Origin: Spirochaetales bacterium | Lineage (GTDB): Bacteria; Spirochaetota; Spirochaetia; Treponematales; Treponemataceae | Direction of reading: 5' to 3' | DNA length: 64,000 nt | Assembly (NCBI GenBank): GCA_003252395.1 | Contig: QKEL01000014.1 | Location: 248,001-312,000, forward strand | Shown: positions 8,528 to 18,600 of the stretch, in pieces | Numbering within the stretch: the first letter of the stretch is position 1 | Layout of the letters: every line of letters starts with the position of its first letter | Made by a program: the position numbers and the translations under genes | The notes under the pieces: generated by a model | Told to the model about the DNA's origin: nothing | The model's input: only the letters and a program-made list of their open reading frames with translations | Databases searched by the model: none

Positions 8528-10936
8528 TTATTTCCGGTCTTTCAGGAGCGCCGCGAAGGGATTATACGTCATGCCGTCGTCTTCCCGGTCGCCGCGCCCT
8601 CCGCGGGAATCGCGCCCGTCGCGGTTTCCGCCCCCGTCGCGGCGGGGCGGCGGATTGCCGTATCGAGAGCCCGCGTCGCGGGCGGGCCCGTCCTTGCGCG
8701 CGACCACCACGCGTCGACCGCCGCCGGTAGCGCCTTCTTTCGCGCCGTCGCGGGCGCCGTGCCGCTCGCCGTGCGATCCGGATCGATCCGCGCTCTTGCA
8801 CGAAAGGCTTATGCGCTTTCGGTCGCGGTCAAGCCCGATAATGCGGCATTCCTTCACGTCGCCGACCTTTACCACGTCCATGGGATCCTTCACGAATTGG
8901 TCGCTCATCTCGGATAGGTGGAGAAGCGCCGTTTCCTTAATCCCGATGTCCACGAAGGCGCCGAAATCGACCACGTTCTTGATCTTTCCGGTCACGACCA
9001 TGCCTTCCTTGAGGTCCTCGAAGGAGAGAACTCCCTTTTGCATGATGGGCTTCGGGTAGCCGTCGCGGGGATCGCGATTGGGCTTTTTCAGCTCGTCTAT
9101 GATGTCGGCGACGGTCTGGTCGCCCAGGGAAAACTTGGTTTTTAGCTCGTCACGGGTCTCGCGCTTCACGTCTTCCTTGCGCTGCACGATTTCGTACACC
9201 ACCCGGGCGGCGGAATAGTTTTCCGGGTGCACCCAGCTGTTGTCCAGGGGATCGGCGCTTTCGGGAATCTTGAGAAAGCCCGCGCACTGCTCGAAGCTCT
9301 TTGGCCCCATGCCGGGAACCTTCATGAGGTCTTCCCGGGAAACGATCTTTCCGTTGGACTCGCGGTAGGCAACGATCTTCTTGGCCAGTGAGCCGTTAAT
9401 GCCGGAAACGTATTTGAGAAGCGAGAAACTCGCGGTATTGAGGTTCACGCCGACGTTGTTGACCACGGATCCGACCACCTCGTCCAGGGTTTCGGAGAGC
9501 TTTTTCTGGTTCACGTCGTGCTGATACAGGCCCACGCCGATGGACTTCGGGTCGATCTTCACGAGCTCGGCGAGGGGGTCCTGCAGGCGTCGGCCGATGG
9601 AAATGGCCCCGCGGATGGTCAGGTCCAGTTCCGGGAATTCCTCGCGGGCAATGTCGCTGGCGGAATACACCGACGCGCCGTCCTCGTCCACCACCGTATA
9701 AAGGACGCTCGGGCAGTGCTCGTTGATGACCTTGGCGACCACTTCCTGCACCTCGCGGGTACCGGTGCCGTTGCCGATCGCGACGAGCTGCACGTCGTAG
9801 TCCTTTATGGCCCGGAGTATCGCGGCCTCGGCCTCGGCGACCTTGTGCTGGTAGATCACGAAGGAACCCAGGTATTTGCCCGTATTGTCCAACGCGGCGC
9901 ACTTGGTGCCGGTCCGGATGCCCGGGTCAACGCCGAGCACGCGGGTGCCCTTGATGGGCTGCTGCATGAGGAGGTTCTTGAGATTCTCGCTGAACACGCC
10001 GATTCCGTGGTCGTCGGCCCCTTCGGAAAGGTCCGAGCGGATTTCCCGGAGCACCGCCGGGGAAAGGAGCCGCACGAGGCCGTCGGCCACCGCTTCCTTG
10101 TGCCAGTCGTTCCGGATCGTGTACTTGCGCTCCAAGAGCTCGATCGCGGAATCCACGTCCACGTCGAGCTTCACGTCCAGGGCGCCGTCCCGCTCGCCGC
10201 GGTTGATCGCGAGCACCCGGTGCGGCTTGATCTGGTTCAGGGGCTCCTTATAGTCCCAATACATTTGGTACACGCTGGTTTTCTGGGCGTTATCGTCGCC
10301 CACGCCGGCAACCACGAACTGGCCGGATTTCATGTACCAGGCGCGGACGTCGGCGCGGTTCTCGGGGTCCTGCGCCACCCGCTCGGCGATGATGTCCATC
10401 GCGCCCTGTATGGCCTCTTCCGCGGAACCCACCGAGAGTTCGGCGTTCTCGTCGTCGGTTTTGACGTATTCGCCCGCCTTGGAGGACACGGTCGCGGCGT
10501 CGGAGCGCTCCATAAGGTCGGCCAGTGGCTCCAAGCCCCGCTCGATGGCGAGCATGCCGCGGGTTTTCTTCTTCTTTTTAAAGGGTGCCCAAAGGTCTTC
10601 GAGCTCGGTCAGGGTGGAAGCCTTCATGACGTTGTTATAGAGGGATTCCGAGAGCTTGCCCTGGGCGAAAATGCCCTTGACGATCTCGATTCGGCGCGTT
10701 TCAAGATTGGTGTAGCTCTTGAACAGGTGGTCGCTATCGCGGACCTGAACCTCGTCCAGGGACCCGTGCCGTTCCTTACGGTACCGGCTGATAAAGGGGA
10801 TGGTGCAACCTTCCGCGACGAGGGAAACGACGGCCGAAACCTGGGCGGGCTGAATCTTCAGCTCCTCGGCGATGCGCTTGAGAATGGCGACCTCGTTTAC
10901 GGCGAGGGCGTCGATGTGTTCCTGAGTGAATTCCAT
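8528..10936 (-). CDS. tex: Tex-family RNA-binding transcription accessory protein
   Basis: 802 residues. Order of parts matches Tex: N-terminal helical region with TIPFISRYRKERHGSLDEVQ at about residues 50-70, the YqgF/RNase H-like domain starting near TRVLGVDPGIRTGTKCAALD, a helix-hairpin-helix region (ASFSLLKYVSGINGSLAKKI; VPGMGPKSFEQCAGFLKIPE), and an S1 domain near residue 640 (GMVVTGKIKNVVDFGAFVDI). The end is an unusual 85-residue Gly/Arg/Asp-rich tail ending in YNPFAALLKDRK, suggesting a disordered RNA-binding extension. Tex binds nucleic acid and works with RNA polymerase. Transcribed from a leaderless-type promoter; rsmG follows in the same transcript. Confidence 0.95.
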   Translation of the reverse strand: MEFTQEHIDALAVNEVAILKRIAEELKIQPAQVSAVVSLVAEGCTIPFISRYRKERHGSLDEVQVRDSDHLFKSYTNLETRRIEIVKGIFAQGKLSESLYNNVMKASTLTELEDLWAPFKKKKKTRGMLAIERGLEPLADLMERSDAATVSSKAGEYVKTDDENAELSVGSAEEAIQGAMDIIAERVAQDPENRADVRAWYMKSGQFVVAGVGDDNAQKTSVYQMYWDYKEPLNQIKPHRVLAINRGERDGALDVKLDVDVDSAIELLERKYTIRNDWHKEAVADGLVRLLSPAVLREIRSDLSEGADDHGIGVFSENLKNLLMQQPIKGTRVLGVDPGIRTGTKCAALDNTGKYLGSFVIYQHKVAEAEAAILRAIKDYDVQLVAIGNGTGTREVQEVVAKVINEHCPSVLYTVVDEDGASVYSASDIAREEFPELDLTIRGAISIGRRLQDPLAELVKIDPKSIGVGLYQHDVNQKKLSETLDEVVGSVVNNVGVNLNTASFSLLKYVSGINGSLAKKIVAYRESNGKIVSREDLMKVPGMGPKSFEQCAGFLKIPESADPLDNSWVHPENYSAARVVYEIVQRKEDVKRETRDELKTKFSLGDQTVADIIDELKKPNRDPRDGYPKPIMQKGVLSFEDLKEGMVVTGKIKNVVDFGAFVDIGIKETALLHLSEMSDQFVKDPMDVVKVGDVKECRIIGLDRDRKRISLSCKSADRSGSHGERHGARDGAKEGATGGGRRVVVARKDGPARDAGSRYGNPPPRRDGGGNRDGRDSRGGRGDREDDGMTYNPFAALLKDRK

Positions 10937-10944
10937 AGTCGGGA

Positions 10945-10973
10945 ATCATACCCGAAAACGACCGGCCGGGCAA
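10945..10973 (-). promoter_or_regulatory. Promoter of tex-rsmG (leaderless type)
   Basis: TTGCCC (10968-10973), 17-base spacer, TATGAT (10945-10950) on the minus strand, with the tex ATG 8 bases later (10936). The first transcribed base should be one to three bases from the start codon. No ribosome site is present. Confidence 0.65.
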
Positions 10974-10976
10974 GGC

Positions 10977-11017
10977 AAAAAAAGGCCCCGGGACCTCCTC
11001 GCGGGGGAACCGGGGCG
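10977..11017 (-). terminator. Rho-independent terminator of the Pmp-like lipoprotein operon
   Basis: Minus-strand stem GCCCCGG ... CCGGGGC with further internal pairing, then CTTTTTTT, 33 bases after the stop at 11051. It separates the lipoprotein operon from tex. Confidence 0.85.
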
Positions 11018-11050
11018 ATAGGTCCGATCTTGAAGACCGGCAGCCCTAGG

Positions 11051-13132
11051 TTAGTAGGTATCGGTATACGCGCCGTGATTGACGTAATTCGCCGCAGCCG
11101 CTTCGGTAGCGGTATTCCCGGTACACAGGCTCACGTAACCAAATCCGGCCGCGCCGTTTAGCCAATAACTCGGCCCCGTAAGGCTTCCGCCGGCATCCAC
11201 GTAGATTCCGCCGCCGGCGCCCAGCGCGCCCGCCGCGCCATTGCCGGTCATGACCATGCAGGTCTCTGCGTAGGAACCCAAAAACGACAAAAAGGCGGCA
11301 CTGGATTCTCCCACGAAGAGGGCGCCCCCGGTTCCGTTACTGGCCTCATTGCCCGTAAAACTCACGCCATCGTAAAGGTCCACCCTTGCGGTGCCCGCGC
11401 CGTCGCCGATTATGGCCAAGGCGCCCCCGTTGCCCGCGGCTGCGGTGTTTCCGGTAAATTTGGTATAGGCGATCGACGCCGTGCCGTTAAAGATTGAGAC
11501 GGCGGCACCGTCGCCCCCCGAAAGATGCACGTTTTGGACGAAGGAACCAGCGCCCATATAGAGGGACCCCCCCTGCCAAACGGTAATAGCCGGACTATAC
11601 AGGGCGGGGGCGTTGCTACCGTCAATGCCCACCGCGAAGAGGCCGAGAGCGCCATTGTTTTGCACCGTAAAAACGGAGCCGCTCATGCCGTCAGCGGGCC
11701 GTATCGTCTTCGGCGCGCCGATACTCCATACGGAGAAGTTACACGCATCGGGAAGGGTGAGTTCCGTGGAAACGTCGATATCGCTAATAAGGTAGAGCCG
11801 GGCGTCATTGAGGTTAAGGCTTTCGAGGGTGCTCCAGGAGAGGGAGTCCTCGTAGGTTTTTCCCGCTCCCGTCCCGGTAGCGCTGACGAAGTAAATAGCG
11901 CTCGTTTGGGAGGAATACGAGGGATCTACCGGCCACACTCCGATGTTCTGCTTCGTAAAGGAACCTTCGGTACAGTAGTCGCCCGTATCGCCGACGATCG
12001 CCTCCGGGTGAACGATGGTCGCGAAGGAGGTATAGCCGACATAACGATCGGATATATCCACTACCACGCGGTAGTAATATCGCTCGCCCCGGATGAATTG
12101 AAGGGGCGCGCCGGTTTTATCGAGAATCGTGACGCTCCCGGCGCCGGTTTCGGGATCGAGGTTGACGATCCCCATGCCGATGGGGGCGGAGGCGTAGGGA
12201 GTATCGTACAGCAGCATTGAACCGCCGGCGGACGTTTTTTGGTACTGAGCCTTTGTCCATACCAGCACGAAGGCCCGTTGGCCCGCGATCGCGAGTGGAT
12301 TGTAGGGAGTAAACGTAAAGGCCATGGTGGGCTCGAAAACGATGTCGTAGAAGTTAAAGTCCGAGTGTCCTGAAGTATCAGCGCCGTCGCAGATGCGGAT
12401 TACCGGATCTATGCCGCTCACCCGGAATTCCCGACCGTTCGTATCGGTAAAGCCGACTTTCAAGCGGTAGCTTCCCGAGGGGAGCGAGTTTGCGATGATG
12501 GAAATCTGGTTCTCCCCGTTGGTTCGATAGGAGGTAAGGTCTATGGGATCCCCCGGTATAAGCGCTCCCGTACCGTCCACGGTCAGGGGAGTCAGGGTGG
12601 TAGTCACCTCGCTAAGGGGCACCGGAAGATTAGCGAAACCGATTGTGTAGAGTAGATTACCGGTCCCCGTCGAGGTGGAGGGGGGTTCCACGGGGATGCC
12701 ACAGTAAACGTCTTGAGCGGCCACAAAGGAGAATTTCGTTCCCGTGGCAACGACGGTGGTGCCGTCGGGCCCGTAGAGAGTAGCTTTCACGTTCCAGGGC
12801 CCGATCCCGGGAAGGGTTACGGAGACCTGCGGGGAGACCGTAATATCCGTTTTTACTACCCCTGCTCCGGCGACCTCAGATCCGTCAGCAGGATTAAACA
12901 CCTGCACCGTCGCGAAGGCAGCGTTAGATAGCACGAAGTTGGGAAGAAGGGTCCTTGCGGAAGACGATTCGGCGGCGGGAGTAGCTTCGTTGGCCGGCGC
13001 GAATGAAAGCGTGACCGTTATCTTGTCGCCGGCTGGAACCGTAGATCCATCGGGGAGGAGGGAATCGGCGCAACCGGTGATCAGTAAGCCGACCGTCGCG
13101 GCTAAGGCGAAAAAGCGAAACGCGGCTTTCAT
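11051..13132 (-). CDS. Lipoprotein with Pmp-like beta-helix repeats (third of a tandem set)
   Basis: 693 residues. A short signal sequence ends in GLLITGC, so the mature protein is lipid-anchored. Residues 35-430 look like beta-sandwich material of unknown fold. From about residue 435 the protein shares the module seen in its two upstream neighbours: YFVSATGTGAGKTYEDSL, then a LYLISDIDVSTELTLPD strand. A right-handed beta-helix follows with chlamydial Pmp-type motifs, FTGNTAAAGNGGALAI and FTGNEASNGTGGALFV (FxxN with GGA). Likely surface or periplasmic; function unknown. The start is ATG 13130-13132, which shares its A with the stop of the gene before (TGATG), so translation is coupled; a longer frame upstream has no signal sequence. 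Confidence 0.85.
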   Translation of the reverse strand: MKAAFRFFALAATVGLLITGCADSLLPDGSTVPAGDKITVTLSFAPANEATPAAESSSARTLLPNFVLSNAAFATVQVFNPADGSEVAGAGVVKTDITVSPQVSVTLPGIGPWNVKATLYGPDGTTVVATGTKFSFVAAQDVYCGIPVEPPSTSTGTGNLLYTIGFANLPVPLSEVTTTLTPLTVDGTGALIPGDPIDLTSYRTNGENQISIIANSLPSGSYRLKVGFTDTNGREFRVSGIDPVIRICDGADTSGHSDFNFYDIVFEPTMAFTFTPYNPLAIAGQRAFVLVWTKAQYQKTSAGGSMLLYDTPYASAPIGMGIVNLDPETGAGSVTILDKTGAPLQFIRGERYYYRVVVDISDRYVGYTSFATIVHPEAIVGDTGDYCTEGSFTKQNIGVWPVDPSYSSQTSAIYFVSATGTGAGKTYEDSLSWSTLESLNLNDARLYLISDIDVSTELTLPDACNFSVWSIGAPKTIRPADGMSGSVFTVQNNGALGLFAVGIDGSNAPALYSPAITVWQGGSLYMGAGSFVQNVHLSGGDGAAVSIFNGTASIAYTKFTGNTAAAGNGGALAIIGDGAGTARVDLYDGVSFTGNEASNGTGGALFVGESSAAFLSFLGSYAETCMVMTGNGAAGALGAGGGIYVDAGGSLTGPSYWLNGAAGFGYVSLCTGNTATEAAAANYVNHGAYTDTY

Positions 13133-15552
13133 CAGTAACCTCCAACGTAGGTGCCGATCGTGAAACTGTTGGTAACGGAATAGGGTATTCCGCCCTTCGT
13201 AACGATAACGGAAATATTGTTCATGCCTTCCCACCAGATATTCGGATCAAGGCTCACGGCGGGAACGAAAGACACCTGTGAGCTTGTCCCCGCTAAGGGG
13301 AAACCGTTGAGTTCCCAGGCATAGGAGTCGAAACCCGCGGGAGCGCCGAAGGTAAAGGTATCCGTTGACTCTAGCCCGGTATTATACGTACCAGCCGAAA
13401 GAGCAAAGGGATAGTCGCCACTATTGAAGATAATGGTCACTGGCGGCATGTTGTACACGAGATCGTCGGGCGTATTGTTCACGATGACCGCGGAGGCTTT
13501 ATTATCGATGTCGTAGAGGTAACCGTCTTCTTCGATGTATACGCCGCCTCCCGCGGTCGCGCGATTCGTACGAATGAAGGTACCCACGGAACCCGGTAGG
13601 AGGGTCAACTCCGAGTACATATCCAGGTAGATGCCGCCCCCGGAGCCTTCCGCGGCGGTATAGTTTTCCTCGATGACCGCCCCGGACCCAAGGAGCACGG
13701 AGCCCGAAGACGCGTATATGGCGCCGCCGTTATCGGCGGAGCAGTACGAAACGGTGGAGTCCCACATTTCGAGCGAACCGTCGAAAAGGGAAACCGCGCC
13801 GCCGTTACCGCCCGCGATCGCGCTGTACCGTATACCCGATCCGGAGCCGAGCACGAGGCTACCGCCAAGATTAACCAAAACCGCGCCAGCGGACGCGCCG
13901 CCCCGGCCCGTACCGTCGAGCACGACGTTTTCGAGGTAGAGCTCCGCGTATGAGGATACCATAGCCCCGTAGTTCGCGCCCGAAGAAGTCACCGTGAAGG
14001 CGGGATCGGAACTCACGGACGAGAAGCTCAAGACTTTCTGCGCGCCGTCGGCGCTCAGGAGGGAAATCGGTCGGTTGACCGTTACCGCGGAAGCGAGGCT
14101 CACGTTTTCGGTCAGGTAGAGATCAAAGGAGGCATCGGTCTCCGTCGCGTGCTTGGGAATATCCAACAGGGCGGAAGCGAGGCTCATGGGATCCGCGCTC
14201 ACCTGCCCCGCTCCGGTTCCGCTTTGGGAAACGAAGTAGACATAGGTGGATGACGGAACAAGAGTGTTTCCGTCGACGGTAAAGCCCGCGGCAGCGGTCA
14301 AGGCGTCAGCCGTATCGGTTACGTAATCGCCGTAATGGGGAACGATGCCCGAGGCATTGCCGAGGGACGGGAGCATGGCCGCGATTATATCGCTATAGTA
14401 CGGCTTCATGTCCACGAACAGCATGACCGCGTACTGATGGTTCGCCAGAAGGACGGGAGGGTTCGCCGTTCCCGGCGCGACCGCCCCGGCGGAGCCGTTG
14501 CCCGAGCCGTCAAGCTCGATCATTCCTATGCCCACGGCGGATTCGGGGGTACCCATAGACAACGCCAGATCCGCAAGGTCGTAGATACTGAAGAACGCCT
14601 TTTTTGACGCGATGAGGGCGTTTCCGCCCGTCATTGTAACCGTAACGCCCTCGGTTATGGGCGCCTCGACGCCCACGCACTGAACGTCGAAGGCTCCTTC
14701 ATATTCGATATACGCGTAATAGGTCTGTTTCCCCGTAAAGGGGGCGATAACGGTCTTCGTCGCGTCCGCGGCGATGGGTCCGACGGGGGCGCTCATGGAA
14801 AGCTGCGTTCCGTCGGCCTCAAAAAGACCGACACGACCGATCTTCGCGTTATCCGAAGCGGCGGTTATATAACACTCGAGGTGGTCGTACGTCGCGCCCG
14901 CTACCACGCCGTCTAGCAGGAAAAAGCGGCGGGTCATCGTGCCGACGGGCGAAGAAATATTGAAAAGGAAACCGGTGCTTCCCTGAAACACGCTGCCGGC
15001 GGTAATGGGCCGCAGGGTGAGGATCGGCAAAACGTTCCGAATGCCCTGAAGGACCGTGACGGCGCCGGTTTTTGCGGAAGAGGCGTACCCGTCGATCTTC
15101 GCGTCCAACGTGGAAAGCCCGTTGGTTTTATCGTTCATCCACGCCGTGAGTTCGGCGTCCGGAAGGGAGAAAATTTCGCGAAAGGTCTTGGTTCCGAGGG
15201 TGGCGCTCGTGAACGTCGTGTCGTCCAGCCTGATGCTCGAATACAGAACGAGGATATCGGAATAGGTACCGGCGGGAATTTGCTTCGTCTCGAAATTGGG
15301 TTTATCGATTTGGAAGGGCCCGTAGAGGGGGGCGGCGCTACCGGCAGGACCGCCGAGGGTCCGAATATAGAGAAAGCCCGTTCCCTGAATCAGGGCGCGA
15401 GAATCGCCCGAATCGGCAGAGACCGAGGGAAGGTTGAGGGAAACGCTCGTATCCTTTGTTTTCCAGGCCGGATCAAGCCCCATGAGACAGGAAGAAAGGC
15501 TTATCGCGGTCAGGGCGGCAAGAACCGCAAGGACGGGTTTGTAATTTCGCAT
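13132..15552 (-). CDS. Lipoprotein with Pmp-like beta-helix repeats (second of a tandem set)
   Basis: 806 residues. Signal peptide with lipobox SLSSC at about residue 22. The N-terminal 200 residues are plainly paralogous to the neighbour at 15636-18809 (FLYIRTLGGPAGSAAPLYGP here, YLYIRTVGGPTGDKGPVYGP there). A VYFVSQSGTGAGQ module at about residue 445 leads into a beta-helix with GGNGGAVSLF, SADNGGAIYAS and GGGIYLD turns (FxxN/GGA style). The C-terminal 110 residues look like an Ig/PKD-type beta-sandwich (SYAWELNGFPLAGTSSQVSF). Probably displayed outside the inner membrane. The ribosome site GAGGTG is held in a strong hairpin 5 bases before the ATG. Function unknown. Confidence 0.85.
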   Translation of the reverse strand: MRNYKPVLAVLAALTAISLSSCLMGLDPAWKTKDTSVSLNLPSVSADSGDSRALIQGTGFLYIRTLGGPAGSAAPLYGPFQIDKPNFETKQIPAGTYSDILVLYSSIRLDDTTFTSATLGTKTFREIFSLPDAELTAWMNDKTNGLSTLDAKIDGYASSAKTGAVTVLQGIRNVLPILTLRPITAGSVFQGSTGFLFNISSPVGTMTRRFFLLDGVVAGATYDHLECYITAASDNAKIGRVGLFEADGTQLSMSAPVGPIAADATKTVIAPFTGKQTYYAYIEYEGAFDVQCVGVEAPITEGVTVTMTGGNALIASKKAFFSIYDLADLALSMGTPESAVGIGMIELDGSGNGSAGAVAPGTANPPVLLANHQYAVMLFVDMKPYYSDIIAAMLPSLGNASGIVPHYGDYVTDTADALTAAAGFTVDGNTLVPSSTYVYFVSQSGTGAGQVSADPMSLASALLDIPKHATETDASFDLYLTENVSLASAVTVNRPISLLSADGAQKVLSFSSVSSDPAFTVTSSGANYGAMVSSYAELYLENVVLDGTGRGGASAGAVLVNLGGSLVLGSGSGIRYSAIAGGNGGAVSLFDGSLEMWDSTVSYCSADNGGAIYASSGSVLLGSGAVIEENYTAAEGSGGGIYLDMYSELTLLPGSVGTFIRTNRATAGGGVYIEEDGYLYDIDNKASAVIVNNTPDDLVYNMPPVTIIFNSGDYPFALSAGTYNTGLESTDTFTFGAPAGFDSYAWELNGFPLAGTSSQVSFVPAVSLDPNIWWEGMNNISVIVTKGGIPYSVTNSFTIGTYVGGY

Positions 15553-15557
15553 AAAAA

Positions 15558-15593
15558 CACCTCGCTAGGATAGGATTATATCCTAGCGAGGTG
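15558..15593 (-). promoter_or_regulatory. Perfect hairpin covering the ribosome binding site, with T5
   Basis: Two 15-base perfect arms (15558-15572 and 15579-15593) around a 6-base loop. On the minus strand the second arm ends in GAGGTG, then TTTTT, then the ATG at 15552. It has the form of an intrinsic terminator for the gene upstream (stop 15636) and at the same time locks the only ribosome site of the gene downstream into a stem. Confidence 0.75.
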
Positions 15594-15635
15594 AATAAAT
15601 CCAGTTTCTCCAGGCAGAAACGCCCCGGGGATGCC

Positions 15636-18600
15636 TTACGGACCGACTATGTCGCTGCCGGAAGGGGTATTGCCGTATACGTAATTCGAGTCAACGTCTG
15701 GCGGAGTGACCCCCATGAACGATACGCCGGTTTCCATCAACAAGCCGCCGCCCGCGGCGGCCTGGTTCGCGGTAATCGTTAAGGACCCGTTGCCGGGCGC
15801 GGTCGCCGGGGTTGAGGGCTGCAAGGCAACCATGGAACCGGTAACCGCGTAGACCGCGCCGCCGGAAACCGAAGCGGTATTCCCGTTCAGGGAACCGCCC
15901 AGCAGGTAGACGGTGGTATTGGCCCCATTCGCGTATATCGCGCCGCCGGAACCCGCGGTGGCGGAGCAAGAGGAAATGGAGGCCAATGAGGGCGTACCGT
16001 TCATATTGAAGGAAGAGGGGCCCGTATCGTAACCGTCGTAATACTGCGTCAGGTATACCGCGCCGCCGACCGGCGCGGTACAATACGATATAGTAACGGG
16101 AGGCATGCCGCTATTCATGGTGTCCGGGTATACGGAGAGATTGCCGCCCTCGAGATATATCGCGCCGCCGGCAACGGCGGCGGTGCAATGGTCTATCACG
16201 CCGCCGTTGAGGTACACGTTCCCCGAAGAGGCCAGCGAGGCGTCGTACGCGGCGTAAACGGCGCCGCCTTGAGAAGCGGAGCAATTCGAGATGGTACCGC
16301 CGAGAAGGTTGACCATGCCGCCCTGGGAAAACACCGCGCCGCCGGGGCCGGTCGAGGCGTTATTGCGCAGGGTGGCTTCTCCGGTCAGATTGAGCGTTGC
16401 CTCCGCTGCCACGGAAATCAGGGTGGGCAAGGAGGTGGTACCGCTCGCGGCGCCCACGTTTACCCGCTCGAGAATGAGGTCCGAGTATGACGATACGGAG
16501 AAGACCGGGGCGTTTAGGCTCGGCCCGGGCAGGAACGAGAAGGGGGTGTTTCCGTCGTTCGAGCGAACGTACAAGGTCCTGTTGGCGGGAACGGTGAGGG
16601 TCGCGGTAACGGTAATGTCCGAGACAAGGAGGATGTTGAAAATCGCGGCATTCCCGAGGGCCGTCGTTATATCGGTCGGCGAGGTTTCCGTCAGGCCGTC
16701 GCCGCCGCCCGCCTGGGAGACAAAGAGGGCGTGAACGGCGGTATCGACCGGGTTTACCGAATAGTATTGCGGGTCGGTCGTGGCGACGTTCAAGAACAAA
16801 TACGGCGTGCCGTCCGCGTTCATGTTCGGCGCGTTCAGGTTCCCCGCGCAATAGATACCGCCGGCCTGGACGGTAGACGCGTCGCCGTTACCGGATATTT
16901 CGGAGCCGGCGCCAAGGTTTATACCCGTATTTGCCTCTGCGTAAATCCCCGCGCCCGTATTCGCGAGATTGCCGGTTATCTTGCTACCGCCCATCTCCAG
17001 CGAACCGAACTCGCCACTAGGGGTATCGGCAGCAAGGTAAATCGCCCCGCCGTAATCGGCCGCGCATCCCTGGATCGTCGTATTATAAAGCCCGACGTGT
17101 CCCCCGGTGGCGCTAATCGCGCCGCCCTTTGCCCCAACGGCCGTGGGAAGGAGCCTATTGCCCTTAAAGTTGCTAACCGTTACGTCCTCGAACTGAAGGT
17201 ACCCATAGGGGCCCACGGTAAAGGCGGGCGCCGATCGACCGGTGACCGTACCGCCGTCGAACGCAACGTTGCGCGCGTACACGCCGCTCTCTAGGGTTCC
17301 TGACGGGGCGATGTTCAGGGCGCCCAATTGGCCAAAAGTCACGGTACGCCGCGTTCCCAAGGAGCCAAAACCGACGGAGTAATCGACGGTAATCGAATCG
17401 GTAAGGGCGACGTCCGAAAGCAAGTACACTACCGGCGGTTTTACGTTACCCGAGACTTGTAGCGCGAGCGCGTTATTGATGGCGTTAACCAGGGTAGCGG
17501 CGTTGGCCGGGCTCGAACCGTCGCCGGTGCCTGACGCCGTATTGGCGGCGAAGATTTGGGCTTCGGTCATTTGGGTGAAATTCGGACCCGTCAGGGCGAA
17601 CGCCCGCTCCCCCGTTCCGGGGATGGTGACGGCGAAGCCCTTGTCGACCGTCATGAAGTCGCCGGTGAGCGGCATGATCGAGGAAAGCTGGGCGGCAGTC
17701 ATGGGGAAATTGACGGAATCATAATACCCGGACATATCAATAAGGGCGCTCAGATAGTACGTGCCGGATCCGGGGTGTATCCAGTCCAATCCGGTGAGTG
17801 GGTCCTTAAGATAGAGCGACATGATGCCCGAGGGAGTAATCGTGCCGATCCCGACCGCCGCGGGGCCCGTACCGGTATCCGTATCGAATCCGCACAGAAT
17901 CCGCTGACCCGCCACGTTGGCCGACAGAAGGGACGATACGTCTATGTCGATCCGGACGACGTTTCCCGTGGGCACGCCGACGAGCGCGAGGGAGAACGTA
18001 AGAACCGGGGTTCCCGTATATTCCACGTAGAGGTAAAAGTCGTTGCCGCCGGGATAGGCCGTTCTCAAGAGGTTCGGGTCGGTCGCATTGGGCACGCCGA
18101 GGGACAGATATTCGCCCGAGGCGCTGTAGAGCCGCATGAGGGAAACCGTACCGCCGGAAACCGCGCAGCTCAGGGTATCGTACGCCGTTCCGGCGGTATT
18201 GAGGTTCCGCAGGGCGACGAACCGTTTCTCGGCTGGCGCCGCCGCGGGTAAGCCGATGACGGGATTAGTGGCCGAAGCGTCGAGGGTCAGGGAGCCGGTC
18301 ATGGGAGTGAGCACCGCGTTCAGCGTGTTAATCATGCCCTGGTTCACGGTAAAGCCGCTCTCTATATAGCCGGAGGCGCGGCCTTCGACGATGTCGTCGA
18401 GAAGGCCCGTATCGCCCATGGCCTGGGTCTTGAAGTCCGCGTCGGGCAGCTTGATAAGGTCGGTGAATCCGGGAAGGGCGTCGAGGGGGGCCGCGGCGTA
18501 AAGGATGCAGAAATACTCATAGGTTCCGGCGGGTATGTCGGTCGTGGAGAAAATTCCGGCGCTACCGATCGTATACGGGCCATAGACCGGCCCCTTATCG

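Noticed and set aside
13133..13234. Longer start for the third Pmp-like lipoprotein
   Set aside because: The extension has no signal sequence and lies inside the previous gene; the ATG at 13132 begins a clear lipoprotein signal.
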